NCBI RefSeq assembly: GCF_036320965.1
Contig: NC_092240.1
Location: forward strand, 16,566,501-16,630,500
Source: Panulirus ornatus
Taxonomy: Eukaryota; Arthropoda; Malacostraca; Decapoda; Palinuridae
Direction: 5' to 3'
Length of the DNA: 64,000 nt
In this document: positions 39,076-49,584 of the stretch, in pieces
Position numbering within the stretch: the stretch's first letter is position 1
Layout: each line of letters starts with the position of its first letter
The notes under the pieces: generated by a model
Told to the model about the DNA's origin: nothing
The model's database searches: none
What the model saw: the letters and a program-made list of their open reading frames with translations, nothing else
Program-made: the position numbers and the translations under genes

Positions 39076-40207
39076 CTACGAGTCCACGGGGAAAATGAAA
39101 CATGATAAGCTCCCAAGTGCACTTTTGTGTAATAATCACATCATCAGGGGAACACAAGAGAGAAATATAACAGTCAGTTGATATACATCGAAGAGACGAA
39201 GCTAGGATGCCGTTTGGTAAACATGCGATTGTCCAAGACAGACAACCAGCGTTCATAAACTTATCATTTTACAAATTCTATCAACAATTATATCAACAAA
39301 GTTATCTAATTTGTATAGATCATCACTAATATCAAGATTATAATTCTTTGTGTATTCAATAACAGAAGATTCAATGATATTTCTCATGGTAATAGAGTTA
39401 ATAACTGAGATGGCATTACTCCAGTCAATACAATGATCAAAGTTTTTAACGTGATTAAACAAAGCATTTGATTCTTGTCCCATTCTTATACTATATCTAT
39501 GTTGCTTAAGTCTAACAGAAATATCCTTACCAGTCTGCCCAACATAAATTTATCACAATTTCCACATGGCACTTTATAGATGCATCCAGGAGAATCTTCT
39601 GGTGAATTCCTAATTAATATATTCTTTATAGTATTATTGTTGCAGAAGGCAACATGTACATTAAAGGACTTAAGCAACATGGGAAGTAAAGTAAAATTAT
39701 TATTAAAAGGGAGAACTAAAAGATTCTTGGTATCAATGGGAGGTTTGGGCTCAACTCTATAAAATGTTTTCTTTGCTTACTTAAAGGATTTATCAATGAA
39801 AGATCTAGGGTATTTTAACTTAGATCCAATAGAAATATATCTTCTCAAACTCATCATCAATAAACTCAGGACTGCAAATACGTAATGCCCTAAGGAACAT
39901 AGATTGAAATGATGATAATTTAACTCTGTCATGCTGAGATGAATAATAATGGATATGTGAGCATACATTGGTAGGTTTTCTGTATATGTTAAACTTAAAC
40001 TTGTTTCCATGCCTATGGATCATGCAATCTAAAAATGTAACATACCATTATTTTCATTTTCTACAGTAAATTTGATGGAAGTAGAAATATTTGTAAATTT
40101 TCATTTGTTGGCCAAATACAAAGAACATCATCCACATACCTAAACCAAATTGCATTAGAAGGAGAAGATATCCTTTAGTAATTTTATTTCAAAAAATTCC
40201 ATATAAA
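39073..40207 (-). mobile_element. 5'-truncated Penelope-like element, copy 2
   Basis: Near-identical duplicate of 27953-29089. GIY-YIG and RT segments are recognisable, but single-base indels (CATAAATTTA for CATAAAATTTA, AGAAATATA for AGAATATA, AATGTAACAT for AATGTTAACAT) split frames that are continuous in copy 1. The HHR-like motif is at 39110-39151 with one base lost from helix I. Confidence 0.88.
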
Positions 40208-42054
40208 GGCTTTGTACATGCCTTCACCCTCTCAATCAATACCCTCCCATATACTTTCCCAGAATACTCAACAAACTTATACCTCTGTAATTTGAGCACC
40301 CACTTTTATCCCTTTGCCTTTGTACAATGGCACTATGCACACATTCCGCCAATCCTCAGGCACCTCACCATGAGTCATACATACATTAAATAACCTTACT
40401 AACCAGTCAAAAATACAGTCATCCCGTTTTTTAATAAATTCCACTGCAATACCATCCAAACCCGCTGCCTTGCCGGTTTTCATCTTTTGCCAAAGCTTTT
40501 ACAACCTCTTCTCTGTTTACCAAATCATCCTCCCTAACCCTCTCACTTTGCACACCACCTTGACCAAAACATCCTATATCTGCCACTCTATCATCAAACA
40601 CATTCAACAAATCTTCAAAATACTCACTCCATCTCCTTCTCACATCACCACTACTTGTTATCACCTCCCCATTAGCCCCCTTCACTGATGTTCCCATTTG
40701 TTCCCTTGTCTTACACACTTTATTTACCTCCTTCCAAAACATCTTTTTATTCTCCCTAGAATTTAATGATACTCTCACCCCAACTCTCATTTGCCCTCTT
40801 TTTTTGCCTCTTGCACCTTTCTCTTGAGCTCCTGCCTCTTTCTTTTATACATCTCCCAGTCACTTGCATTTTTTTCCCTGCAAAAATCATCCAAATGCCT
40901 CTCTCTTCTCTTTCACTAATAATCTTACTTCTTCATCCCACCACTCACTACCCTTTCTAATCTGCCCACCTCTCACGCTTCTCATGCCACGTGCGTCTTT
41001 TGCACAAGCCATCACTGCTTCCATAAATACATCCCATTCCTCCTCCACTCCCCTTACCTCCTTTGTTCTCACCTTTTTCCATTCTGTACTCATTCTCTCC
41101 TAGTACTTCCTCACACACGTCTCCTTCCCAAGCTCACTTACTCTCACCACTCTCTTCACCCCAACAGTCTCTTCTTTTCTCAAAACCTCTACAATTATTC
41201 ACCTTCGCCTCCACAGGATAATGATCAGACATCCCTCCAGTTGCACCTCTCAGCACATTTACATCCAAAAGTCTCTCTTTTTGCGCGCCTATAAATTAAT
41301 GCGTAATCCAATAATGCTCTCCGGCCATGTCCCCTACTTACATACATACTCTTATGTATATCTCTCTTTTTAAACCAGGTATTCCCAATCACCAGTCCTT
41401 TTTCAGCACATAAATCTACAAGCTCTTCACCATTTCCATTTACAAACACTGAACATCCCACATACACCAATTATTCCCTCAATGCCACATTACTCACCTT
41501 TGCATTCAAATCACCCATCACTATAACCCAGTCTCGTGCATCAAAACTACTAACACAGTCACTCAACTGCTCCCAAAACACTTGCCTCTCATGATCTCTC
41601 TTCTCATGCCCAGGTGCATATGCACCAATAATCACCCCTCTCTCTCCATCCACCTTCAGTTTTACCCATATCAATCTAAAGTTTATTTTCTTACACTCTA
41701 TCACTTACTCCCACCACTCCTGTTTCAGGAGTAGTGCTACTCTTTCTCTTGCTCTTGTACTCTCACTAACCCCCGACTTTACTCCCAAGACATTCCAGGT
41801 TCCTTTCCTCAAACATACAGCCTATCTCTCCTTTTTCCTCATCTTGGTTACATCCACACATATTTAGACACCCCAATCTGAGCCTTCGAGGAGGATGAGC
41901 ACTCCCCGCGTGACCCCTTCTTCTGTTTCCCCGTTTAGAAAGTTAAAATACAAGGAGGGGAGGGTTTCTAGACCCCCGCTCCCGTCCCCTTTAGTTGCCT
42001 TCTAAGAAATATGAGGAATGTGTGGGAAGTATTCTCTCTTCCCTATCCCCAGGG

Positions 42055-42057
<3 letters not shown>
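40208..42057 (-). mobile_element. RTE LINE, minus strand, duplicate of 29090-30938
   Basis: Same truncated 5' two-thirds of an RTE with the same stops and frameshifts as the first copy, plus a few homopolymer-length differences. It ends at the RTE 5' terminus next to (TA)n. Confidence 0.88.

Positions 42058-42121
<64 letters not shown>
42057..42121. repeat. (TA)n microsatellite
   Basis: Counterpart of the array at 30938-31021. Confidence 0.97.
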
Positions 42122-42123
<2 letters not shown>

Positions 42124-42129
42124 TTTTCT

Positions 42130-42362
42130 TTCTTTCATACTATTTGCCATTTCCCGCATTAGCGAGGTAGCGTTGAGAACAGAGGACTGGGCCCTTGAGG
42201 GAATATCCTCACCTGGGCCCCTTCTCTGTTCCCTCTTTTGGAAAATTAAAAAAAAAAGTGAGAGGGGAGGATTTCCAGCCCCCCCGCTCCCTCCCCTTTT
42301 AGTCGCCTTCTACGACACGCAGGGAATACGTGGGAAGTATTCTTTCTCCCCTATCCCCAGGG

Positions 42363-42365
<3 letters not shown>
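42130..42365 (-). mobile_element. SIDE-like RTE-derived short element, copy 4
   Basis: Duplicate of the 31030-31264 element, differing by an extra C in a C run. Complete at both ends. Confidence 0.83.
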
Positions 42366-42445
<80 letters not shown>

Positions 42446-42462
42446 TTTTTTTTTTTTTTTTT
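42366..42462. repeat. (TA)n microsatellite plus T-rich run
   Basis: TA run to 42441, then TTTATTTT... to 42462, the tail of the adjacent minus-strand RTE. Confidence 0.96.
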
Positions 42463-44253
42463 ATACTTTGTCGCTGTCTCCCGCGTTTGCGAGGTAGCGC
42501 AAGGAAACAGACGAAAGAAATGGCCTAACCCCCCCCCCATACACCTGTACATACACACGTCCACACACGCAAATATACATACTTACACAGCTTTCCATGG
42601 TTTACCCCAGACGCTTCACATGCCTTGATTTACTCCACTGACAGCACGTCAACCCCTGTATACCACATCGCTCCAATTCACTCTATTCCTTGCCCTCCTT
42701 ACACCCTCCTGCATGTTCAGGCCCCGATCACACAAAATCTTTTTCACTCCATCTTTCCACCTCCAATTTGGTCTCCCTCTTCTCCTCGTTCCCTCCACCT
42801 CCGACACATATATCCTCTTGGTCAATCTTTCCTCACTCATTCTCTCCATGTGCCCAAACCATTTCAAAACACCCTCTTCTGCTCTCTCAACCACGCTCTT
42901 TTTATTTCCACACATCTCTCTTACCCTTACGTTACTTACTCGATCAAACCACCTCACACCACACATTGTCCTCAAACATCTCATTTCCAGCACATCCATC
43001 CTCCTGCGCACAACTCTATCCATAGCCCACGCCTCGCAACCATACAACATTGTTGGAACCACTATTCCTTCAAACATACCCATTTTTGCTTTCCGAGATA
43101 ATGTTCTCGACTTCCACACATTTTTCAAGGCTCCCAAAATTTTCGCCCCCTCCCCCACCCTATGATCCACTTCCGCTTCCATGGTTCCATCCGCTGACAG
43201 ATCCACTCCCAGATATCTAAAACACTTCACTTCCTCCAGTTTTTCTCCATTCAAACTCACCTCCCAATTGACTTGACCCTCACCCCTACTGTACCTAATA
43301 ACCTTGCTCTTATTCACATTTACTCTTAACTTTCTTCTTCCACACACTTTACCAAACTCAGTCACCAGCTTCTGCAGTTTCTCACATGAATCAGCCACCA
43401 GCGCTGTATCATCAGCGAACAACAACTGACTCACTTCCCAAGCTCTCTCATCCCCAACAGACTTCATACTTGCCCCTCTTTCCAAAACTCTTGCATTTAC
43501 CTCCCTAACAACCCCATCCATAAACAAATTAAACAACCATGGAGACATCACACACCCCTGCCGCAAACCTACATTCACTGAGAACCAATCACTTTCCTCT
43601 CTTCCTACACGTACACATGCCTTACATCCTCGAAAAAAACTTTTCACTGCTTCTAACAACTTGCCTCCCACACCATATATTCTTAATACCTTCCACAGAG
43701 CATCTCTATCAACTCTATCATATGCCTTCTCCAGATCCATAAATGCTACATACAAATCCATTTGCTTTTCTAAGTATTTCTCACATACATTCTTCAAAGC
43801 AAACACCTGATCCACACATCCTCTACCACTTCTGAAACCGCACTGCTCTTCCCCAATCTGATGCTCTGTACATGCCTTCACCCTCTCAATCAATACCCTC
43901 CCATATAATTTACCGGGAATACTCAACAAACTTATACCTCTGTAATTTGAGCACTCACTCTTATCCCCTTTGCCTTTGCACAATGGCACTATGCACGCAT
44001 TCCGCCAATCCTCAGGCACCTCACCATGAGTCATACATACATTAAATAACCTTACCAACCAGTCAACAATACAGTCACCCCCTTTTTTTATAAATTCCAC
44101 TGCAATACCATCCAAACCTGCTGCCTTGCCGGCTTTCATCTTCCGCAAAGCTTTTACTACCTCTTCTCTGTTTACCAAATCATTTTCCCTAACCCTCTCA
44201 CTTTGCACACCACCTCGACCAAAACACCCTATATCTGCCATTCTGTCATCAGA
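42463..44253 (-). mobile_element. 5'-truncated RTE LINE, minus strand, with open RT frame (short-tail subfamily)
   Basis: The coding part is open from the ADIGCFGRGGVQSERV segment (about 44230) to the stop at 42649, with KAGKAAGLDGIAVEF, FMDLEKAYDRVDRDALW, GLRQGCVMSPWLF and LLFADDTALVAD all intact. It shares MQEGVRRAR with the 31559 copy but has its own changes (CKGKGD, FFRGC, GEGQ), so it differs from that copy by real substitutions. It is cut at 44253 by a TA tract. Confidence 0.92.
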
Positions 44254-44275
44254 ATATATATATATATATATATAT
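44254..44275. repeat. Short (TA)n tract
   Basis: About 11 TA units between two RTE pieces. Confidence 0.95.
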
Positions 44276-44488
44276 TTTTGCTTTGTCGCTGTCTCCCGCG
44301 TTTGCGAGGTAGTGCAAGGAAACAGACGAAAGAAATGGCCCAACCCACCCCCATACACATGTATATACATACGTCCACACACGCAAATATACATACCTAC
44401 ACAGCTTTCCATGGTTTACCCCAGTCGCTTCACATGCCCTGATTCAATCCACTGACAGCACGTGAAACCCGGTGTCCAATTCACTCTA
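44276..44488 (-). mobile_element. RTE 3'-end fragment, minus strand (~210 bp)
   Basis: Short-tail 3' UTR only, from GCTTTGTCGCTGTCTCCCGC (44280) to TCCAATTCACTCTATT, the complement of the last codons of the ORF. Severely 5'-truncated insertion. Confidence 0.88.
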
Positions 44489-44497
44489 TTTATATAT

Positions 44498-44643
44498 TTT
44501 ATTTATTTTGCTTTGTTGCTGTCTCCCGCGTTAGCGAGGAAGCGCAAGGAAACAGACAAAAGAATGGCCCAACCCACCCATATACACATGCATATACATA
44601 CACGTCCACACACGCAAATATACATACCTATACATCTCAATCT

Positions 44644-44692
<49 letters not shown>

Positions 44693-46372
44693 GACATATA
44701 CATATATACACATGTACATAATTCATACTGTCTGCCTTTATTTATTCCCATCGCCACACATGGAATAACAACCCCCTCCCCCCTTATGTGTGCGAGGTAG
44801 CGCTAGGAAAACACAACAAAGGCCCCATTCGTTCACACTCAGTCACTAGCTGTCATGTAATAATGCACCGAAAACCACAGCTCGCTTTCCACATCCAGGC
44901 CCCACACAACTTTCCATGGTTTACCACAGACGCTTCACATGCCCTATTTCAATCCATTGACAGCACGTCGACCCGGTACACCACATCGTTCCAATTCACT
45001 CTATTCCTTGCACGCCTTTCACCCTGCTGCATGTTCAGGCCCCGATCACTCAAAATCTTTTTCACTACATCTTTCCACCTCCAATTTGGTCTCCCACTTC
45101 TCCTCGTTCCCTCCACCTCTGACACACATATCCTCTTGGTCAATCTTTCCTCACTCATTCTCTCCATGTGCCCAAACCATTTCAAAACACCCTCTTCTGC
45201 TCTCTCAACCACACTCTTTTTATTTCCACACATCTCTCTTACCCTTACATTACTTACTCGAACAAACCACCTCACACCACATATTGTCCTCAAACATCTC
45301 ATTTCCAGCACATCCACCCTCCTCCGCACAACTCTATCCATAGCCCACGCCTCGCAGCCATACAGCATTGTTGGAACCACTATTCCTTCAAACATACCCA
45401 TTTTTGCTTTCCGAGATAATGTTCTCGACTTCCACACATTCTTCAAGGCTCCCAGAATTTTTGCCCCCTCCGCCACCCTATGATTCACTTCCGCTTCCAT
45501 GGTTCCATCCGCTGCCAGATCCACTCCCAGATATCTAAAACATTTTACTTCCTCCAGTTTTTCTCCATTCAAACTTACCTCCCAATTGACTTGACCCTCA
45601 ACCCTACTGTACCTAATAACCTTGCTCTTATTCACATTTACTCTCAACTTTCTTCTTTCACACACTTTACCAAACTCAGTCACCAGCTTCTGCAGTTTCT
45701 CACATGAATCAGCCACCAGTGCTGTATCATCAGCCAACAACAACTGACTCACTTCCCAAGCTCTCTCAGCCACAACAGACTGCATACTTGCCCCTCTTTC
45801 CAAAACTCTTGCATTCACCTCCCTAACAACCCCATCCATAAACAAATTAAACAACCATGGAGACATCACACACCCCTGCTGCAAACCTACATTCACTGAG
45901 AACCAATCACTTTCCTCTCTTCCTACACGTACACATGCCTTACATCCTCGAAAAAAACTTTTCACTGCTTCTAACAACTTGCCTCCCACACCATATATTC
46001 TTAATACCTCCCACAGAGCATCTCTATCAACTCTATCATATGCCTTCTCCAGATCCATAAATGCTACATACAAATCCATTTGCTTTTCTAAGTATTTCTC
46101 ACATACATTCTTCAAAGCAAACACCTGATCCACACATCCTCTACAACTTCTGAAACCACACTGCTCTTCTCCAATCTGATGCTCTGTACATGCCTTCACC
46201 CTCACAATCAATACACTCCCATATAATTTACCAGGAATACTCAACAAACTTATACCTCTATAATTTGAGCACTCACTCTTAACCCCTTTGCCTTTGTACA
46301 ATGGCACTATGCAAGCATTCTGCCAATCCTCAGGCACCTCACCATGAATCATACATACATACATTAAATATA
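44498..46372 (-). mobile_element. 5'-truncated RTE LINE, minus strand, with open frame (long-tail subfamily)
   Basis: It has an (AAAT)-type tail at 44498, the long 3' UTR with an internal (TA)n expansion at 44648-44686, and then a coding region open from 46364 to 44949 (471 codons): VPEDWQNACIVPLYKGKG, MDLEKAYDRVDRDALWEVLR, GLQQGCVMSPWLF, LLLADDTALVAD (FADD changed to LADD), WFGHMERMSEERLTKRICVS and GRPNWRWKDVVKKIL. It is cut just upstream of the RT finger region. Confidence 0.9.
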
Positions 46373-46373
46373 C

Positions 46374-46730
46374 CCTCCAGTATGTTCAGGCCCTGATCAC
46401 TCAAAATATTTTTCACTCCATCCTTCAACCTCCAATTTAGTCTGGCACTTCTCCATTCAAACTTACATTCCAATTCACTTGTCCCTCAACCCTGCTAAAC
46501 CTAATAACCTTTCTCTTATTCACATTTACTCTCAACTTTCTCCTTTCACAAACGTTTCCAAACTCAGTCACCAAATTCTGCAGTTTCTCACTCGAATCAG
46601 CCACCAGAGCTGTATCATTAGCAAAAAACAATTGACTCACTTCCCAAGCCCTCTCTTCCCCAACAGAATACATACTCACCCCTCTCTCCAAAACTCTCAC
46701 ATTCACCTCCCTAAACACCCCATCCAAATA
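46374..46730 (-). mobile_element. RTE fragment, minus strand, internally deleted
   Basis: The ORF end (CCTGATCACTCAAAATATTT, 46391) is fused by a deletion near 46446 to the RT end (MDGVFREVNVRVLERG at 46727-46680; FANDTALVAD, with the catalytic DD changed to ND). Confidence 0.85.
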
Positions 46731-46734
46731 TATA

Positions 46735-46895
46735 CCTCAGCCTAGGCGAGGTATCCAATCAATTAACCAGCCATGAGAGGAGTATGAACAGCTAGGTGGA
46801 CTACAGAGCAACTGCCACATCCTGGTTTTGAACCCATGTGAGCTCAACCTTGGGTGGCCAGCGCATGTGTCACCACAGTCAGTAATGCTTACAAC
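46735..46895 (-). mobile_element. Possible tRNA-derived SINE head
   Basis: On the minus strand, TGGTGACACATG (46864-46875) and GGGTTCAAAACC (46824-46835) resemble RNA polymerase III A and B boxes at about the spacing seen in tRNAs. No clover-leaf closes convincingly, so it is not called a tRNA gene. The tail towards 46735 is of unknown origin. Confidence 0.4.
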
Positions 46896-47379
46896 TACAA
46901 GTCATAAGATCTTTTTTCGTATTTGCTTGAGTCACTACATGTAAGACTTTATTTTCCACCTAGAAAGTATTATAAACAACTGATCCATTATCTCTATCAT
47001 GCAAATATCAAAGTAATGACAAAACAATACCAATTCAGCTTATAACTGATGGGAAAGAGCAAGCACATAATGCCATGTTTTAAGATTTTTCTCCTTTCTT
47101 ATCAAGATGAACTCATCCACATCTACTGTAGGTTTCTTTTAGATTTCAAAAATATCTTCATGTAAACATATGATCATTCTTAGAGGATGAGGCAGTTAAG
47201 GTCCCTTATTGTACACATCCAGCTTTCAATGTGTCCTAGTAGATTTTCTAACAATAGAGGGTCGAAATACTACCTTAGTCAACAGAACAATGCATGGCCC
47301 ACAGAACAAAGTTTGGTCTGCAGAATGACACTCTGTTCTTGTGTCAGGTCTGGATATATGGAAAGTTATAAATACTTAC
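46896..47379. other. Intronic sequence, nothing recognised
   Basis: AT-rich unique sequence without an element signature. Confidence 0.4.
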
Positions 47380-47689
47380 TCAGCGATAGCAAATTTTCTG
47401 GTAGCTACAGGCTCCCAAGGGTTCCTCTTCATCAGACTCTTCATCATCACTTGCATTGGTTGTCCTCAAGTGTCTTCCTGTGACTTCTAAATCAAAATTC
47501 TCATATAACAAATTTTGATCTTCCTAATCTTTGTTGAATTTGTTCTCGATAGAACTGATGTTGAGAGCACTGACCATTAGTTCTTACAAACTGTTCCATT
47601 TTGGTTATTTTCAGCATATATGGATTCTGTTGATACAAGGTTTTAGCATATTGCAGTAAAATGTTTCTAATGCTTCCCCTATAACTAAA
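47380..47689 (-). pseudogene. Unassigned coding-like block in ADO intron 1
   Basis: On the minus strand, 47689-47501 is open for 62 codons and reads protein-like (SYRGSIRNILLQYAKTLYQQ, then MLKITKMEQFVRTNGQ and FYREQIQQRLGRSKFVI). After its TGA a second frame, open over 47523-47380, gives NFDLEVTGRHLRTTNAS, DDEESDEEEPLG and ACSYQKICYR. Its TGA coincides with a consensus splice donor (GTAAGT at 47379-47374). Taken together it looks like an exon or retrocopy with one frameshift. The family is not recognised. It is not part of ADO by similarity. Confidence 0.4.
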
Positions 47690-48475
47690 TCACTGAACTG
47701 TGTTACGTAAAATATAGCTTCATAAAGTACTCGCTCCCTCATCAAATATGCACTTTGCTATCTTTTAAGCAACTATCACATCACCATATATCTATCCGCA
47801 ACGCAGAGATGGTGACTTCAACTGTTACAATCGTATTAAATACATGAAGTTTTTCAATGTCTAAAGGTTTTTGCCAACTTTCACAGAAGACTTTATTTTC
47901 TCAATACTTTTTATCTTGTAGGGGGCCCATACCAGGCTAGCATAAAATGGTTTTGTGATCTAACTAACCTTTTGTAGTGGAATAAAAGTTTCTAAATGAC
48001 AGAACTGTATCTGAAAGCTTTCTATGATAGTACAAACTCAGTTGGCTTCATTTACTTTTTCCCTGATGTGGTTATCAACAGTGAGTTCAATGACTACTTC
48101 AAAGTCCTTTTCCTTTTTGTCTTATTTTCTTTAGAGTTTATAACTGAAATCTAGGTCTTTTTCATTTACCAGCTGTGATGTTCACATGGCTGCACTTATC
48201 TAAATAATATCTAGGTAGCCAATCATCACTCCAATTTGACTTTGTATCAAGATCTTCTGGAAGTTTTCTTTGCTATTATTATTGTGTCATCATTAAGGAT
48301 GTGCTAGTATGTCTTGGAATCAATAAGGTCTGCTAAATAATTCACAAAAATAACAATAACACAGATTTAGTAATAAACCTTTTGCTTTCATGACTGTACT
48401 TTCCAATCAAACTTTTCACCATTTACAGATACTGTATACACTTGTTAAGTTCTACAGAGGGATAACGGACTATGT

Positions 48476-48690
48476 TTGCATGCTACATCATGAATGAAAA
48501 TTCACCTTTGGTGAGACTGCATAATCAAAAGTACAGTCTCATCAAAATCTTTTCACTCTAAAGGAGTCCACATCTCCCTGCACTGGAAGTGGTGCAGTCT
48601 TTAGTTATAGGGGCCTTTGGAAAGACATTCTGGGAAATACCAGGTTCCATCAGACACGCACAATGGGAAATTTACAAGGAGAGTATATGA
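48476..48690. repeat. Diverged interspersed repeat R1, copy B
   Basis: Ordered matches to 10985-11190: CTACATCATGA, GTCTCATCAAAATC, CTAAAGGAGTCCA, GGGGCCTTTGGAAAGA, CCAGGTTCCATCAGAC. Same orientation as copy A. Confidence 0.5.
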
Positions 48691-48870
48691 GTGATTAAAG
48701 AGGTTGGTTTTAGAAGAAGACCACCTGTGGCATGGGAAAGTAGAGTGGAAGAGTGCTGGAGTGAAATAAAGGATGCATGGAATGGTGTATGCGAAGGAGG
48801 CATGTAAGGACAGAGATATTTGGAGACTCTTGCTGTGGCAACTCCTTAAATGGGAGTTATCAGAGGGTAA
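48691..48870 (+). pseudogene. Possible retroelement C-terminal relic
   Basis: A plus-strand translation with frame changes gives RRRPPVAWESRVEE-like and ACKDRDIW-like pieces, as at the C-terminus of some LINE polymerases. Too short and broken for assignment. Confidence 0.2.
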
Positions 48871-49404
48871 CTTTTAATCCACTCAACTAAGGGTCCTTGA
48901 TACTATAAATTTCTAGTTTTCTCATTTATCTCTTATTTCTGTATGCATTTTAGCAGATTATGCTTCAGTCCATTCAACTAAAATGTCAGGTACCAGTAGC
49001 TACAAGAGAGCTGATCAGCATAAGACCATAGTTTATCTGAAAATAACTTGCTATTCTTAGAGAACCTGTTAGATGTTTAGGTATTGCCCCATATATTTCC
49101 TTTACAACTATTTTCCCCAAAAACATATACCAAAAAGAGCTAATATTATTAGAGAGTGGCAAGCCTTTCATGATTTGCTGCACATCAGTAAACCAATGCT
49201 GATACCAGCAGGTCTGAGACAACATACAAAAGCAGATCGCCCTACGGACCAAGTTGTTCTGTGGGCCAATGGTAACACTACGGCCTTTAATGCCTATACC
49301 AGCTCCCTCAGAATGACTTGCAGCTATCTTGGTTAAATGAAGTTTAACCAAAAGAATCTACTTATAAAACAAACTTTCATAAAAAAAAACAATAGTTATC
49401 TTAC
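48871..49404. other. Intronic sequence just downstream of ADO exon 1
   Basis: No element end is recognised. Open frames here lack protein-like composition. Confidence 0.35.
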
Positions 49405-49584
49405 ACTGAAATTGCCACGGTCGCGGAGAAGCGCTGGATCTAGGTTAAGATCTTTCGCAGTAACGCTACTTAAGAGGGTATATAACTGCTCATAGTGGCT
49501 TGTAAAAGCCCCTGCTGGTAGCTTCGGATCACGCCGGAACGTCTTCACAGCTAATCTACCTATTTTCTGCATTAAAGATGCCAT
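49405..49584 (-). CDS. ADO: ADO exon 1: N-terminus of 2-aminoethanethiol dioxygenase
   Basis: The exon encodes residues 1-60: MASLMQKIGRLAVKTFRR, then FTSHYEQLYTLLSSVTAKDL and NLDPALLRDRGNFS. The opening MASLMQKI and the LTAEDLNI-like helix (VTAKDLNL) match the start of animal ADO proteins (human begins MPRDNMASLIQRIARQ). A consensus donor GTAAGA follows AGT at 49405. The ATG at 49584-49582 is chosen because MASL is conserved. An in-frame ATG at 49644 would add 20 residues (MCTFVILAWC...), with a TGA directly before it. This end supplies no iron ligands. They lie in exons 2 and 3. Confidence 0.93.

Noticed and set aside
42649..44412. 587-codon frame taken as a distinct protein with a novel N-terminus
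   Set aside because: The N-terminal ~50 codons are read from an adjacent RTE 3' tail and a TA tract on the same strand. Only the part from about 44230 down is RTE coding sequence.
46824..46875. Functional tRNA gene
   Set aside because: A- and B-box-like motifs exist, but the acceptor and anticodon stems do not close and B-box bases deviate from consensus.
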